From NCBI RefSeq assembly GCF_006538705.1, contig NZ_BJLP01000015.1, positions 1 to 64,000 on the forward strand: a DNA stretch of 64,000 nt. The letters run 5' to 3'. The translations under genes and the position numbers were made by a program. The stretch is from Cellulomonas uda. Lineage in GTDB: Bacteria; Actinomycetota; Actinomycetes; Actinomycetales; Cellulomonadaceae. This document shows, piece after piece, positions 53,367 through 64,000 of the stretch. The notes beneath the pieces are model-generated. The model did no database searches and had not been told where the DNA came from. It saw only the letters and a program-made list of their open reading frames with translations. The first letter of the stretch is position 1; each line of letters begins with the position of its first letter.

Positions 53367-55451
53367 TCAGCCCAGGTCCGAGGGGTCGAGCTGGACGCGC
53401 ACCGTGCCGCCCTCGCGCCGCGCCGACCGCACACCGAGCGACGCCGCGACGGCGGTGGCCAGCGCCGCACCGGCGCTGCGCGGCACCCGCAGCAACGTGC
53501 GCACGTCGGGCTCGAACGCGCCCCGCTCCGCGCCCGCGACCGGCACGGGACCGAGGACGTCGAGCGGTGCCGGCAGCGGCGCGGCCCGCACCCGCTGCAC
53601 GACCGCCGTGACGGCCTCCCGCGTGCCGGTGACGGACGCCATGCGCACGCTCGGCGGGAGCCCGAGCACGGCCCTCTCGTCGAGCTCGCGCTCCGCGAGA
53701 CCCGCGGGGTCCCAGCGCACGAGGGCCTGCGACGCGCGCGGCTCCGCGTCCCCGACGAGCAGGACGACCCCGCCCTCGCCCACGGGGCGCACGAGCGCGG
53801 CCGCCGTGAGCCAGCGCCGCACCGCGTCGGGCAGCACACCGAGAGCCGAGCCGGCGGTCGAGACCGCCGCGTCCAGGAGCACGGCCGCGGCGTAGCCCGC
53901 GGGCGCGACCGGTTCCGCGCCGGGGGTCGCGACGACGAGCGCGGGGCGGTCGGGCACCTGCGCGACGACGCCGCTCGCGGCGCGTGCGCCGGACACGACC
54001 ACGGGCACGCCCGGGAACGCCCGCCCGAGCTCCTCCGCGGTCCGCTCCGAGCCGACACGCACCGACCGCAGCGCGGACGCGCCGCACTCGTCACAGCGCC
54101 AGTCGGTCGCCATCCGGCCGCACCAGGCGCACGTCGGGCTGCCGTCCGCGCGGTGCAGCCCGAGCGGCCCGTGGCACGCGGTGCAGCGGGCCGACGCGCG
54201 GCAGCGCCCGCACGCCACCGCGGGCAGGTAGCCCGCCCGCGGGACCTGCACCAGCACGGGACCGTCCGCGAGCCGGTCGCGGATCGTGCGCCACGCGGGC
54301 GTGGGGAGGCGGGCTGCCGCGGCAGCGCCCTCACGCGCGAGCTCGGTGGACGTCAGAGCCTGCACGCGCGGCGTGCGGGCGCGGACCCGGCCGCGGTCCG
54401 CGCTCACGTCGCGCGCCCACCCCGACGCGACGAGTGCCTGCGCCTCGACCGTGCGCCCGTGCCCGCCGACGAGGAGCGCCGCGCCCTCGAGGTCGGAGCG
54501 CAGCGCGAGGACCTCGCGCACGTGCGGGTACGGCGCACGCGGCTCGGCGTGCAGCGGGTCGCCGTCGTCCCAGCAGACGGCCAGGCCCAGGTCGTGCACC
54601 GGCGCGAACGCCGCCGCCCGCGTCCCGACGACCACGTCCGCGTGGCCCCGGACGGCCGCGAGGAACGCGCGGTACCGGGCAGCCGGCCCCTCCTCGGCCG
54701 TGAGCCGGACCGCGCCGCCGCGCACCCCGGGGCTCCACCGCGGGACGTCGGCGGCGGCGAGCGCGTCGAGCACGCGGTCGACGTCACGTCCGTCCGGGAG
54801 GACGACCAGCGCGCCCCGGCCGCCCAGCACCGCGGCGGCGGCGGCCTGTGCGACCGCCGCGGGCCACCGCTCGTCGACGTCCCCGGGCAGCGCGGTCCAC
54901 ACCGCGCGCGGCGCTCCCCCGCCCCGGACGTGCTGCACGAACGCGGACCCCCCGCGGTAGTCCGCCCACGCGGTCGCGTCGGGTGACGGCGGCGGCACGA
55001 GCGCGGGCTCGGTGGCCTGCACCTCGGCCTCGACCCGCGCGTGGCGCGGCGGGACGGCGAGGCGCAGCACGTCCGCCAGCGTCCCGGCCCACCGGTCCGC
55101 GACCGCGCGCGCGAGCCGCGCGACCTGCGGCGTGAGCACCGGCTCGGGCGACACGAGGCGACGCAGCGGGACCAGTGCCCCGTCGTGATCGGCCGTCGCC
55201 ACGCGCTCGAGCACGTAGCCGTCGGCGTCCTGCCCGCCGAACCGCACCTTGACGCGCGTGCCGGGGACGGCGTCGTCGGCCATCGTGGCGGGCACGAGGT
55301 ACTCGAAGGTGCGGTCGAGGTGCGCGGGCGGCAGGTCGACGCACACGCGGGCGACGGGCAGCGTCTGCGCGACCGCCGCCGTGGCGGCGCGCGGACGCCG
55401 GCGCGCCCGCGGTGCGGGCACGCCCTCGAGCGTCAGCTGCTCCGGGTCCAC
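53367..55451 (-). CDS. priA: Primosomal protein PriA, helicase-deficient actinobacterial form
   Basis: A 694-residue replication-restart protein. The N-terminal DNA-binding domain (VDLPPAHLDRTFEYLVP; DGYVLERV) and the cysteine-rich zinc region (CGRCRASARCTACHG; CAWCGRM; CDECGA) are intact. The helicase core is degenerate: no Walker A GxGKT is present (GGRGALVVLPDGRD at that place) and DEEH is replaced by WDDGDP. This matches other actinobacterial PriA proteins thought to lack ATPase activity. Confidence 0.9.
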   Translation of the reverse strand: MDPEQLTLEGVPAPRARRRPRAATAAVAQTLPVARVCVDLPPAHLDRTFEYLVPATMADDAVPGTRVKVRFGGQDADGYVLERVATADHDGALVPLRRLVSPEPVLTPQVARLARAVADRWAGTLADVLRLAVPPRHARVEAEVQATEPALVPPPSPDATAWADYRGGSAFVQHVRGGGAPRAVWTALPGDVDERWPAAVAQAAAAAVLGGRGALVVLPDGRDVDRVLDALAAADVPRWSPGVRGGAVRLTAEEGPAARYRAFLAAVRGHADVVVGTRAAAFAPVHDLGLAVCWDDGDPLHAEPRAPYPHVREVLALRSDLEGAALLVGGHGRTVEAQALVASGWARDVSADRGRVRARTPRVQALTSTELAREGAAAAARLPTPAWRTIRDRLADGPVLVQVPRAGYLPAVACGRCRASARCTACHGPLGLHRADGSPTCAWCGRMATDWRCDECGASALRSVRVGSERTAEELGRAFPGVPVVVSGARAASGVVAQVPDRPALVVATPGAEPVAPAGYAAAVLLDAAVSTAGSALGVLPDAVRRWLTAAALVRPVGEGGVVLLVGDAEPRASQALVRWDPAGLAERELDERAVLGLPPSVRMASVTGTREAVTAVVQRVRAAPLPAPLDVLGPVPVAGAERGAFEPDVRTLLRVPRSAGAALATAVAASLGVRSARREGGTVRVQLDPSDLG

Positions 55452-55480
55452 GGGGTCATCTCACCATCACCGGCCCACGC

Positions 55481-55510
55481 GGCGCGGTCGGCCCGGGACG
55501 GGCCCGCGCC
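55481..55510 (-). terminator. Hairpin terminator after metK
   Basis: GGCGCG plus GGCCC (55481-55494, three-base bulge) pairs with GGGCC plus CGCGCC (55500-55510) around a GGGAC loop, between the metK stop and the priA start. Confidence 0.6.
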
Positions 55511-55533
55511 GCCCGCGAGCACGACGGTCCGGG

Positions 55534-56736
55534 TCAGCCGACCGCCGCACGCAGCTCGTCGACCCGGTCCGTGCGCTCCCACGTGAAGTCCGGCAGCTCA
55601 CGGCCGAAGTGCCCGTACGCCGCCGTCTGCCGGTAGATGGGCCGCTGCAGGTCGAGCGTGCGGATGATCGCCGCGGGCCGCAGGTCGAACACCTGCCGGA
55701 TCGCCTCGGTGAGCCGGGCGTCGTCGACGACGCCGGTGCCGAACGTCTCGACGTACAGCCCCACGGGGTGGGCCTTGCCGATCGCGTACGCGACCTGCAC
55801 CTCGCACCGGCGTGCGAGCCCGGCCGCGACGACGTTCTTGGCGACCCACCGCATCGCGTACGCCGCGGAGCGGTCGACCTTCGACGGGTCCTTGCCCGAG
55901 AACGCGCCACCGCCGTGCCGCGCCCAGCCACCGTACGTGTCGACGATGATCTTGCGTCCCGTCAGGCCCGCGTCACCCTGCGGACCGCCGACCACGAACT
56001 GGCCGGTCGGGTTGACGAACAGGTCGTACGACGACGTGTCGAGGTCCACCTGGTCCAGGACCGGGCGGATGACGTGCTCCAGGATCGCCGGGCGCAGCTG
56101 CGTGTCGAGCTGCACGTCCGGCTCGTGCTGGGTGGACAGCACCAGCGCGTCGAGCCGGACCGGGCGGTCCCCCTCGTACCCGATCGTCACCTGCGTCTTC
56201 CCGTCGGGCCGCAGGCCGGGGACCGTGCCCTCCTTGCGGACCTGGGCGAGGCGCTCGGACAGGCGGTGCGCGAGCCAGATGGGCAGCGGCATGAGCGACG
56301 GCGTGTCGTCCGACGCGAAGCCGAACATCAGGCCCTGGTCGCCCGCGCCCTGCAGGTCGAGCTCGTCGTGGTCGTCCGCGTCCTGGCGGACCTCGATCGA
56401 CTTGTCGACGCCCATCGCGATGTCGGGCGACTGCTGGCCGATCGACACGGACACGCCGCACGACTCGCCGTCGAAGCCGATGTGCGACGACGTGTACCCG
56501 ATCCCGCGCACGACCTGGCGGATGATCTGCGGGATCTCGACGTACGCCTCGGTGCTGACCTCGCCCGCGACGTGCACCAGACCGGTGGTCACCATGGTCT
56601 CGACCGCGACCCGGGCGACCGGGTCCTGCTCGAGGATCGCGTCCAGGATCGCGTCCGAGATCTGGTCGCAGATCTTGTCCGGATGCCCCTCCGTCACCGA
56701 CTCGGACGTGAAGAGGCGCATCGCGGGAACAGTCAT
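55534..56736 (-). CDS. metK: S-adenosylmethionine synthetase
   Basis: A 400-residue enzyme making SAM from methionine and ATP. Motifs: [30 protein letters not shown], and the P-loop-like [19 protein letters not shown] 56736 is six bases after a TACGCT box, so no 5' leader and no SAM riboswitch is present. Confidence 0.97.
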   Translation of the reverse strand: MTVPAMRLFTSESVTEGHPDKICDQISDAILDAILEQDPVARVAVETMVTTGLVHVAGEVSTEAYVEIPQIIRQVVRGIGYTSSHIGFDGESCGVSVSIGQQSPDIAMGVDKSIEVRQDADDHDELDLQGAGDQGLMFGFASDDTPSLMPLPIWLAHRLSERLAQVRKEGTVPGLRPDGKTQVTIGYEGDRPVRLDALVLSTQHEPDVQLDTQLRPAILEHVIRPVLDQVDLDTSSYDLFVNPTGQFVVGGPQGDAGLTGRKIIVDTYGGWARHGGGAFSGKDPSKVDRSAAYAMRWVAKNVVAAGLARRCEVQVAYAIGKAHPVGLYVETFGTGVVDDARLTEAIRQVFDLRPAAIIRTLDLQRPIYRQTAAYGHFGRELPDFTWERTDRVDELRAAVG

Positions 56737-56773
56737 GGGACCAGCGTAATCGCGTGCGCGGGGGTCCCCGCGC

Positions 56774-57970
56774 TCACACCAGCGCGCGGACCGCGTCCCA
56801 CAGCGCGTGCGCGACGTCGTCCTTGCTGCCGCGCGCGCTGGCCACGGGACGGCCCGCCGCGTCGAGGATCGTCACCTCGTTGTCCTCGGTGCCGAAGCCG
56901 AGCCCGTCCCCCACGGCGTTGACGGCGAGCAGGTCGGCGCCCTTGCGCAGCGCCTTGGCGCGGCCGTGCTCGAGCACGCTGCCGTGCGCGTCCCCGGTCT
57001 CGGCGGCGAACCCGACGACGACCTGACCTGGGCGGACACGGTCACGCGCGAGCTCGGCGAGCACGTCGACCGTCTCGACGAGCTCGATCGTGGGCGCCGC
57101 GGCGCCCTCGCGCTTCTTGATCTTGGCGTCGGCCGGGCTGACCGGCCGGAAGTCGGCGACGGCCGCCGCCATGACGACGACGTCGGCGTCCTTCGCCGCG
57201 GTGCGCACGGCGTCGCGCAGCTGCGCTGCCGTCCCGACCGTCACCACGTCGACGCCCCCGGGCGGCGGCACGGCCAGGTTCGCGGCGACGAGCGTCACAC
57301 GCGCACCGCGCGCGAGCGCGGCCCGCGCGAGCGCGACACCCTGCCGTCCCGAGGACCGGTTGCCCAGGTAGCGCACCGGGTCGACGGGCTCGCGCGTGCC
57401 CCCCGCGGACACCACGACGTGCAGCCCCGCCAGGTCGGCCGGGCGTGCGTCGACGAGAGCGAGGGCGGCCGCGGCGATCTCGTCCGGCTCCGGCAGGCGG
57501 CCGGGGCCGGTGTCCGCCCCCGTGAGCCGCCCCGAGGCGGGGTCGAGCACGTGCACACCGCGCGACCGCAGGGTCGCGACGTTGGCGACGGTGGCCGGGT
57601 GCTCCCACATCTCCGTGTGCATCGCCGGCGCGAGCAGCACGGGTGCCCGTGTGACCAGCAGGGTCGCGGTCAGCAGGTCGTCGGCCTGGCCCGACGCGGC
57701 GCGCGCGAGCAGGTCCGCGGTCGCGGGCGCGACGACGACGAGGTCCGCGTGCTGACCGATCGCGACGTGCGCGACCTCGTCGACGTCCTCGAAGACGTCG
57801 GTGGTCACGCGCTGGCCCGACAGGGCCTCCCACGTGGGGCGCCCGACGAACTCGAGCGCCGCACGCGTGGGCACGACGCGCACCTCGTGCCCCGCCTCGC
57901 GCAGCGCGCGCAGCAGCAGGACCGCCTTGTAGGCGGCGATACCGCCCGCGACACCCAGGACGATGCGCAC
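56774..57970 (-). CDS. coaBC: Phosphopantothenoylcysteine decarboxylase/synthetase
   Basis: A 398-residue bifunctional coenzyme A enzyme. CoaC (1-185): [32 protein letters not shown]; CoaB (190-398): [43 protein letters not shown]. The GTG at 57970 lies 11 bases after the rpoZ stop, in the same operon. Confidence 0.95.
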   Translation of the reverse strand: MRIVLGVAGGIAAYKAVLLLRALREAGHEVRVVPTRAALEFVGRPTWEALSGQRVTTDVFEDVDEVAHVAIGQHADLVVVAPATADLLARAASGQADDLLTATLLVTRAPVLLAPAMHTEMWEHPATVANVATLRSRGVHVLDPASGRLTGADTGPGRLPEPDEIAAAALALVDARPADLAGLHVVVSAGGTREPVDPVRYLGNRSSGRQGVALARAALARGARVTLVAANLAVPPPGGVDVVTVGTAAQLRDAVRTAAKDADVVVMAAAVADFRPVSPADAKIKKREGAAAPTIELVETVDVLAELARDRVRPGQVVVGFAAETGDAHGSVLEHGRAKALRKGADLLAVNAVGDGLGFGTEDNEVTILDAAGRPVASARGSKDDVAHALWDAVRALV

Positions 57971-57981
57971 GCGCGTGGGTC

Positions 57982-58245
57982 TCAGCCCTCGGTGGCCTCG
58001 ACCGTCAGCAGGCCCTTGTCGATCTCGCGCATCGCGATCGACAGCGGCTTCTCCTGCGGACGCGTCTCGACGAGCGGGCCGACGTACTCGAGCAGGCCCT
58101 CGTTGAGCTGCGAGTAGTACGCGTTGATCTGGCGCGCGCGCTTGGCCGAGTACAGGACGAGCGCGTACTTCGAGTCGGCACGCTCGAGCAGCTGGTCGAT
58201 CGGCGGGTCGGTGATGCCCGTGGGGGCGGCGACGGTTCCGGACAC
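57982..58245 (-). CDS. rpoZ: RNA polymerase omega subunit
   Basis: An 87-residue omega subunit ([31 protein letters not shown]). GGGAG precedes GTG 58245. Position between gmk and coaBC is conserved. Confidence 0.95.
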   Translation of the reverse strand: MSGTVAAPTGITDPPIDQLLERADSKYALVLYSAKRARQINAYYSQLNEGLLEYVGPLVETRPQEKPLSIAMREIDKGLLTVEATEG

Positions 58246-58307
58246 GGAGGACTCCCGAGTTCGAGGGGTGGGATCAGAGGACGAGCTGAGACGAGTCTAC
58301 CCGCGGG

Positions 58308-58877
58308 TCACGCAGGGACCACGCCCATGACGCGCACGAGCTCGTCCGTGGCACGGGTCACGTCGTCGTTGACGACGACGTGGTCGAACTCGGACTCGGC
58401 CGCGAGCTCGACGCGTGCGGTGGCGAGCCGGCGCTCGCGCTCCTCGGCGTCCTCGGTGCCGCGGCCCACGAGGCGGCGCACCAGCTCGTCGAACGACGGC
58501 GGTGCCAGGAACACGAACCGCGCGTCCGGCATCGTCTCGCGCACCTGCCGAGCGCCCTGCAGGTCGATCTCCAGCAGCGTCGGCACACCGGCCGCGAGCC
58601 GCTCCTGCACGGGACCGCGCGGCGTGCCGTAGCGGTTGCGCCCGTGGACCACCGCCCACTCCAGCAGCTCGCCGTCGTCGACCATGCGGTCGAACTCCTC
58701 GGCCGAGACGAAGTGGTAGTGCACGCCGTCGACCTCGCCGGGACGCGGTGCGCGCGTCGTCGCGGACACCGACAGCCACACCTGCGGGTAGCGCGCGCGG
58801 ACGTCGGCCGAGACCGTCCCCTTGCCGACGGCCGTGGGTCCCGCGAGCACGGTCAACCGCGCGGGCGTCGTGGTCAT
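58308..58877 (-). CDS. gmk: Guanylate kinase
   Basis: A 189-residue kinase converting GMP to GDP. P-loop [10 protein letters not shown], substrate region [19 protein letters not shown], and [14 protein letters not shown] 58877 follows GAGGAG; the in-frame start at 59081 runs into mihF and is rejected. Confidence 0.95.
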   Translation of the reverse strand: MTTTPARLTVLAGPTAVGKGTVSADVRARYPQVWLSVSATTRAPRPGEVDGVHYHFVSAEEFDRMVDDGELLEWAVVHGRNRYGTPRGPVQERLAAGVPTLLEIDLQGARQVRETMPDARFVFLAPPSFDELVRRLVGRGTEDAEERERRLATARVELAAESEFDHVVVNDDVTRATDELVRVMGVVPA

Positions 58878-58965
58878 CGCGGCTGAGAACTCCTCGCTCG
58901 GGGGTACGCGGCTGCGTCGCCGGACCGTCCGCACGGGACGTCCGACGACGCAGCGCGACCCTACC

Positions 58966-59277
58966 TCAGCCGAACCGCTTGACGAGCTCGTCGACCTGGT
59001 GCGGGCCGAGCCCGCGCACGCGGCGGGTCTCGGAGATGCCGATGTCGGACATGATCGCCCGGGCCTTGACCTTCCCCACACCCGGGAGCGACTCGAGCAG
59101 GGACACGACCTTGAGCTTGCCGATCGTCTCGTCCTGCTGACCCTGGGCGATGACCTCGGAGAGGCTGCCCTGCGAGTACTTGAGGCGGTTCTTCACCTCG
59201 GCACGGGCCTGCCGGGCAGCGGCGGCCTTCTGCAGCGCTGCAGCGCGCTGTTCGGGAGTCAGCGGAGGGAGTGCCAC
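58966..59277 (-). CDS. mihF: Actinobacterial integration host factor MihF
   Basis: A 103-residue nucleoid-associated protein ([47 protein letters not shown]), with the helix-two-turn-helix core SLPGVGK. GTG 59277 lies seven bases after AAGGTGA. Upstream of gmk as in all actinobacteria. Confidence 0.94.
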   Translation of the reverse strand: MALPPLTPEQRAAALQKAAAARQARAEVKNRLKYSQGSLSEVIAQGQQDETIGKLKVVSLLESLPGVGKVKARAIMSDIGISETRRVRGLGPHQVDELVKRFG

Positions 59278-59396
59278 GCGCGTCACCTTCTCATCCAGAG
59301 CTTCACCAGCCCAGCTGCCTGAACGGAGCGGACCTGGGGCGAGAAGCCCGCCCCCTGACCGGACCGGCGCCCGCGTGATCGCGGGCTGCACCTGTG

Positions 59397-59425
59397 AACC
59401 TAGCGACCGCCCCAGGGGTCGGCAA
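59397..59425 (-). promoter_or_regulatory. Housekeeping promoter of the mihF-gmk-rpoZ operon
   Basis: On the minus strand TTGCCG (59420-59425) and TAGGTT (59397-59402) are exactly 17 bases apart. The leader to the mihF GTG is about 110 bases and contains a GCCCGCG-TGAT-CGCGGGC hairpin (59369-59386). Confidence 0.65.
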
Positions 59426-59488
59426 TGTGAACACGCCCGACAAGACGGACCCACGACCTGCGGGAACGGAGCGGAGCCGGGCACGCCG

Positions 59489-59530
59489 GTGGGCGGGGGG
59501 CGCGACCTCGCCCGGGCGCACCCCGCCCAC
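59489..59530 (-). terminator. Terminator of the carAB-pyrF operon
   Basis: GTGGGCGGGG (59489-59498) and CCCCGCCCAC (59521-59530) pair perfectly around a GC-rich loop, about 30 bases after the pyrF stop. Confidence 0.65.
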
Positions 59531-59557
59531 GAACCGGTTCAGTCCCGTCCGGACGGG

Positions 59558-60433
59558 TCAGCCCAGTGCCGCTGCGGCCTCCTGCGCCGCGCGCAGCGCC
59601 GCCGCGCGCAGGGACGAGACGTCCGGGCCGGCACGCAGCACCCCGCGCGACGAGGAGGCCAGCACACGCCCCCGCGCCTCGCCGAACACCGCGCGCAGCT
59701 CGTCGGGACCGGCACCCTGCGCACCCACTCCCGGGGCCAGCAGCGGGCCGTTGACGGCCACCAGGTCGGTCCCGGTGGACCGGGCGGCGTCACCGACGGT
59801 CGCTCCCACGACGAGCCCGACCGAGCCGAGCGGATGCGCGCCCGCGTTGAGCGCGGCGGCCTGCGCGGCGACGGCGGCCGCGACCGAGCGGGGCGCGCCG
59901 GTCGTCGGGTCCGGCGCCACCGCGTGCTGCACGTCACGCCCCTCGGGGTTCGACGTGAGGCACAGGACGAACAGCCCGCGACCCGCGGTGAGCGCGAGGT
60001 CGACCGCGGGTGCGAGCGACCCGAACCCGAGGAACGGCGAGACCGTGAGCGCGTCACCCGCGAGCGGCGAGCCGTCGCGCAGGAACGCGTCGGCGTACGC
60101 GCCCATCGTCGAGCCGATGTCGCCGCGCTTCGCGTCGACGACGACGAGCGTGCCGGCGTCGCGACCCGCCGCGACGACCTCCTCGAGCACCGCCAGCCCG
60201 CGCGAGCCGTGGCGCTCGAAGAACGCCGCCTGCGGCTTGACCGCCGCGACACGGCCACCGACCGCCTCCATGACCGTCAGCGCGAAGCGCCGCAGCCCCT
60301 CGGCGTCGTCGGGCAGGCCCCACGCGTCGAGCAGGCTCGCGTGCGGGTCGATACCGACGCACAGCGGGCCGTGCGCGGCCATGGCAGCGGCCAGCCGCGC
60401 CCCGAAGGGCGCCCGCTCTCCCGCCGCGCTCAC
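59558..60433 (-). CDS. pyrF: Orotidine-5'-phosphate decarboxylase (type 2)
   Basis: A 291-residue enzyme producing UMP. The catalytic lysine is in [13 protein letters not shown], with GIDPHASLL near the start and GLVVGATVG near the end. The length and the VDAKRGDI motif are those of the longer type common in actinobacteria. Coupled to carB by a four-base overlap. Confidence 0.95.
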   Translation of the reverse strand: MSAAGERAPFGARLAAAMAAHGPLCVGIDPHASLLDAWGLPDDAEGLRRFALTVMEAVGGRVAAVKPQAAFFERHGSRGLAVLEEVVAAGRDAGTLVVVDAKRGDIGSTMGAYADAFLRDGSPLAGDALTVSPFLGFGSLAPAVDLALTAGRGLFVLCLTSNPEGRDVQHAVAPDPTTGAPRSVAAAVAAQAAALNAGAHPLGSVGLVVGATVGDAARSTGTDLVAVNGPLLAPGVGAQGAGPDELRAVFGEARGRVLASSSRGVLRAGPDVSSLRAAALRAAQEAAAALG

Positions 60434-63400
60434 GCGGTGACCGCCTCGCGGCGGGCCGCCGTCGCGCTCTCGTGCTCCTGCAGGCTCGTGACCGCGTACG
60501 GCCCCGCCTGGGCCGCCTCGATCGCCTGCACCGCCGCGCCGAGCTGCTGGACCGTCGTGACGAGTGCCTTGTCCGCCGCGACCGTGGCCGCCCGGATCTC
60601 GTACCCGTCCGCTCGCGCGCCTTGGCCGGACGGCGTGTTGACGACCATGTCGACCTCACCCGCGACGATCAGGTCGACGATCGTCGGCTCGCCCTGCGGG
60701 CCACGACCGGCCGAGTTCTTGCGCACCACGGTCGAGCGGATCCCGTTGCGCCGCAGCACGGTCGCGGTGCCCTCGGTCGCGAGGATCTCGAAGCCGAGCT
60801 CCGTGAGGCGCTTGACCGGGAACACGATCGAGCGCTTGTCCCGGTCGGCGACCGAGATGAACGCCTTGCCCGCGTCGGGCAGACCGCCGAACGCCGCGTC
60901 CTGGGACTTCGCGAACGCCGTCGGGAAGTCGGTGTCGAAACCCATGACCTCGCCCGTCGAGCGCATCTCGGGCCCGAGCACCGTGTCCACCACGTGGCCG
61001 TCGCCCGTGCGGAACCGCTTGAACGGCAGCACGGCCTCCTTGACCGCGATGGGCGCCTCGAGGTCGAGCACCGAGGCGTCCGCGGCCGGGAGCAGCCCCT
61101 GCGCCTTGAGCTGCGCGATCGTCTTGCCGGTCATGACGTGCGCCGCGGCCTTGGCGAGCGAGACGCCCGTGGCCTTCGAGACGAACGGCACGGTGCGCGA
61201 CGCACGCGGGTTCGCCTCCAGCACGTACAGGACGTCGCTGACGAGCGCGAACTGGATGTTCAGCAGGCCGCGCACCCCGACCCCGCGCGCGATCGCCTCC
61301 GTCGAGAGCCGGATGCGCTCGAGCTCGGCGAGCGAGAGCGTCACGGGCGGCAGCACGCAGGCCGAGTCGCCCGAGTGGATGCCCGCCTCCTCGATGTGCT
61401 CCATCACGCCGCCGAGGAACAGCTCCTCGCCGTCGAACAGCGCGTCGACGTCGATCTCGATCGCGTCGTCGAGGAACCGGTCGATCAGCAGCGGCGAGAG
61501 CGTGCCCGTGCGACCGCCGTCGGCGGCGTTCTCGAGCGCGCGCTCGACGTACTCGGTGAGCTGCGTCTCGTCGTAGACGATCTCCATGCCGCGGCCGCCG
61601 AGGACGTACGACGGACGCACGAGCACCGGGAACCCGATGCGGCGCGCGGTGTCGCGCGCACCGGCGAGCGTCGTGGCCGTGCCGAACGCCGGCGCGGGCA
61701 GGCCCGCGGCCTCGAGCACCTTGCCGAACTCGCCGCGGTCCTCGGCGGCGTCGATCGCATCGGGTGCGGTGCCGAGGATCGGCAGACCCGCGTCCTGCAG
61801 GCGCTGCGCGAGCGACAACGGCGTCTGGCCACCGAGCGTCACGATGACGCCGGCGACCGGTCCGGCCGCGAGCTCGGCGGTGTAGACCTCGAGCACGTCC
61901 TCGAACGTGAGCGGCTCGAAGTAGAGCCGGTCGGACGTGTCGTAGTCCGTCGAGACGGTCTCGGGGTTGCAGTTGACCATGACGGTCTCGTACTCGCCCT
62001 TGAGCGTCAGCGCGGCGTGCACGCACGAGTAGTCGAACTCGATGCCCTGCCCGATGCGGTTGGGCCCCGACCCGAGGATGAGGATCGCGGGACGCTCGCG
62101 CGGCGCCACCTCGGTCTCCTCGTCGTACGTCGAGTAGTGGTACGGCGTGAGCGCCGCGAACTCCGCGGCGCACGTGTCGACGGTCTTGTAGACCGGGCGC
62201 AGGCCCACCGCGTGCCGCGCGCCGCGCACCGCGTCCTCGGTGGTGCCGCGCAGCTGCGCGATCTGCGCGTCCGACAGACCGTGGCGCTTGGCGTGCTCCA
62301 GCACGTCGCGCGTGAGCGCAGCAGCCGTGCGGGTCTCCTCCGCGACCTCGTTGACGAGCACGACCTGGTCGAGGAACCACGGGTCGATGCCCGTGCGCTC
62401 GTAGACCGTCTCGACGCTCACGCCCGCGCGCAGCACCTGCTGGACGTCGATCAGACGCCCCTCGGTCGGGCGGGCGATGCTCTCCACGAGCGCGTCGAGC
62501 TCCGCACCCGACGCCACCTCGCCGGCCCAGTGGAACACCGAGCCCTTCTTGTCGATCGACCGCATGGCCTTGCCGAGCGCCTCGGTGAAGTTGCGCCCGA
62601 GGGCCATGGCCTCGCCCACCGACTTCATGGTGGTCGTCAGCGTCGGGTCGGCCGCCGGGAACTTCTCGAACGCGAACCGCGGGACCTTCACGACGACGTA
62701 GTCGAGCGTCGGCTCGAACGACGCGGGCGTCGAGCCCGTGATGTCGTTGGGGATCTCGTCGAGCGTGTAGCCCACCGCGAGCTTCGCGGCGATCTTCGCG
62801 ATCGGGAAGCCGGTCGCCTTCGACGCGAGGGCCGACGAGCGCGACACGCGCGGGTTCATCTCGATGACGACGACGCGCCCCGTCGTCGGCTCGACCGCGA
62901 ACTGGATGTTGCAGCCGCCGGTGTCCACGCCGACCTCGCGGATGACCGCGATGCCGATGTCGCGCAGCCGCTGGTACTCGCGGTCGGTCAGCGTCAGCGC
63001 GGGAGCGACCGTGACGGAGTCGCCGGTGTGCACCCCGACCGGGTCGACGTTCTCGATCGAGCAGACGACCACGACGTTGTCGTGCTTGTCGCGCATGAGC
63101 TCGAGCTCGTACTCCTTCCAGCCGAGGATCGACTCCTCGAGGAGCACCTCGGTGGTCGGCGAGTAGTGCAGGCCCTGCCCGACGATGCGGCGCAGGTCCG
63201 CCTCGTCGTACGCGATGCCCGAGCCCAGTCCGCCCATCGTGAACGACGGGCGCACGACCACCGGGTAGCCGAGGTCGACGACCGCGGCGAGCGCGTCGTC
63301 CATGGTGTGCACGATCGCGGAGCGCGCGGACTCCCCGCCGCACACCTCGACCACCTGCTTGAACTGCTCGCGGTCCTCGCCCTTCTGGATCGCGGGGATG

Positions 63401-63756
63401 TTGGCGCCGATGAGCTCGACGTCGTACTTCTCCAGGACCCCGGCCTCGTCCAGCGCGATCGCGGCGTTGAGCGCGGTCTGGCCGCCCAGCGTCGGCAGGA
63501 TCGCGTCGGGACGCTCCTTGGCGATGATCGAGGTCAGCACCTCGGTCGTGATGGGCTCGACGTACGTCGCGTCCGCGAACTCGGGGTCCGTCATGATCGT
63601 GGCCGGGTTGGAGTTCACGAGGACGACGCGCAGGCCCTCCTCCTTGAGCACGCGGCAGGCCTGCGTGCCCGAGTAGTCGAACTCGCACGCCTGGCCGATC
63701 ACGATCGGGCCGGACCCGATGACCAGGACGCTGGAGATGTCGGTGCGGCGAGGCAT
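60430..63756 (-). CDS. carB: Carbamoyl-phosphate synthase large subunit
   Basis: A 1108-residue enzyme making carbamoyl phosphate from bicarbonate, ATP and ammonia, for pyrimidines and arginine. It contains two homologous ATP-grasp halves ([20 protein letters not shown] and [18 protein letters not shown]) and a C-terminal MGS domain ([15 protein letters not shown]). It overlaps carA by one base and pyrF by four bases. Confidence 0.97.
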   Translation of the reverse strand: MPRRTDISSVLVIGSGPIVIGQACEFDYSGTQACRVLKEEGLRVVLVNSNPATIMTDPEFADATYVEPITTEVLTSIIAKERPDAILPTLGGQTALNAAIALDEAGVLEKYDVELIGANIPAIQKGEDREQFKQVVEVCGGESARSAIVHTMDDALAAVVDLGYPVVVRPSFTMGGLGSGIAYDEADLRRIVGQGLHYSPTTEVLLEESILGWKEYELELMRDKHDNVVVVCSIENVDPVGVHTGDSVTVAPALTLTDREYQRLRDIGIAVIREVGVDTGGCNIQFAVEPTTGRVVVIEMNPRVSRSSALASKATGFPIAKIAAKLAVGYTLDEIPNDITGSTPASFEPTLDYVVVKVPRFAFEKFPAADPTLTTTMKSVGEAMALGRNFTEALGKAMRSIDKKGSVFHWAGEVASGAELDALVESIARPTEGRLIDVQQVLRAGVSVETVYERTGIDPWFLDQVVLVNEVAEETRTAAALTRDVLEHAKRHGLSDAQIAQLRGTTEDAVRGARHAVGLRPVYKTVDTCAAEFAALTPYHYSTYDEETEVAPRERPAILILGSGPNRIGQGIEFDYSCVHAALTLKGEYETVMVNCNPETVSTDYDTSDRLYFEPLTFEDVLEVYTAELAAGPVAGVIVTLGGQTPLSLAQRLQDAGLPILGTAPDAIDAAEDRGEFGKVLEAAGLPAPAFGTATTLAGARDTARRIGFPVLVRPSYVLGGRGMEIVYDETQLTEYVERALENAADGGRTGTLSPLLIDRFLDDAIEIDVDALFDGEELFLGGVMEHIEEAGIHSGDSACVLPPVTLSLAELERIRLSTEAIARGVGVRGLLNIQFALVSDVLYVLEANPRASRTVPFVSKATGVSLAKAAAHVMTGKTIAQLKAQGLLPAADASVLDLEAPIAVKEAVLPFKRFRTGDGHVVDTVLGPEMRSTGEVMGFDTDFPTAFAKSQDAAFGGLPDAGKAFISVADRDKRSIVFPVKRLTELGFEILATEGTATVLRRNGIRSTVVRKNSAGRGPQGEPTIVDLIVAGEVDMVVNTPSGQGARADGYEIRAATVAADKALVTTVQQLGAAVQAIEAAQAGPYAVTSLQEHESATAARREAVTA

Positions 63757-64000
63757 CAGGCGGCGCCCTTCGTGGTCGAGTGCATGAGGTCGAGGAAGCG
63801 GTCGAACAGGTAGGCGGCGTCGTGCGGGCCGGCCGCGGCCTCGGGGTGGTACTGCACCGAGAACGCCGGCAGGTCGAGCGCCTGCAGCCCTTCGACGACG
63901 TCGTCGTTGAGGTCGACGTGCGACACGACGACGCGCCCGTAGCGACCGCCGTCGTGCGGCGCGACGGTCTCGCCGTCGAGCGGCGCGTCGACCGCGAAGC
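63756..64000 (-). CDS. carA: Carbamoyl-phosphate synthase small subunit (C-terminal part only)
   Basis: The last 81 codons of the glutamine amidotransferase subunit. Visible class I GATase end: [20 protein letters not shown] with the catalytic His and Glu in HPE, then TTKGAA and stop at 63756-63758. The rest lies beyond the window. Confidence 0.95.
   Translation of the reverse strand, partial: FAVDAPLDGETVAPHDGGRYGRVVVSHVDLNDDVVEGLQALDLPAFSVQYHPEAAAGPHDAAYLFDRFLDLMHSTTKGAA

Noticed and set aside
56737-56773. SAM riboswitch upstream of metK
   Set aside because: Only 37 bases separate metK from coaBC, and a -10 box lies six bases from the start; there is no room.
60472-63813. 1113-residue plus-strand open frame across carB
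   Set aside because: Antisense shadow of carB.

Overview
This is very GC-rich DNA from an actinobacterium, most likely Cellulomonas or a close relative. A secreted GH6 cellulase with a (PTDD)-type linker and fibronectin-III domain lies at the left edge, and a CBM2-linked family 11 rhamnogalacturonan lyase lies at 27-29 kb. Many genes are actinobacterial hallmarks in conserved order: DUF881/DUF1290/garA/ftsR/DUF151/merR, rbpA next to ppm1, pafBC-tatAC-helY, and carAB-pyrF-mihF-gmk-rpoZ-coaBC-metK-priA-fmt-rsmB-rpe. Most of the window is chromosomal core. No RNA genes, insertion sequences or CRISPR arrays were seen.

Layout. 1-5.8 kb: cellulase, LacI regulator and a divergent large cytoplasmic sensor (LacI-type sugar-binding domain, GAF-like, PAS and degenerate GGDEF domains). 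5.8-8.4 kb: DEAD-box RNA helicase and CoA-binding protein. 8.4-14.7 kb: phospholipid synthase and the division/metabolism cluster ending in two MerR regulators. 14.8-17.0 kb: ParA-like ATPase, metallo-beta-lactamase-fold protein, GNAT. 17.0-21.6 kb: a flavin electron-transfer cassette (ferric-reductase-like flavocytochrome, FMN-binding lipidless anchor protein, ApbE flavin transferase) facing a two-component system. 21.6-25.6 kb: an accessory stretch of visibly lower GC with an ECF sigma/anti-sigma pair, a secreted S1 protease and a frameshifted gene. 25.7-30.1 kb: VOC protein, AraC regulator, pectin lyase and two unknowns. 30.1-35.2 kb: rbpA behind a SigR-type promoter, ppm1-lnt lipoprotein/glycolipid pair, amidohydrolase. 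35.2-43.8 kb: helY, lipid kinase, Tat translocase, PafBC, DUF3866. 43.9-49.9 kb: hisEG and an FMN-riboswitch-controlled riboflavin operon (ribD-ribE-ribBA-ribH-ribM). 50-64 kb: rpe to carA, mostly on the minus strand.

How the genes work together: the polysaccharide enzymes are secreted and appear to be under LacI-type control; the flavin cassette needs FMN/FAD, which the riboflavin operon supplies; the lower-GC stretch looks like a small transferred module. A repeated pattern across the window is a TANNNT -10 box six to eight bases before an ATG/GTG, which implies that many of these genes are transcribed without a leader. All gene functions are inferred from motifs read by eye; no database search was possible.
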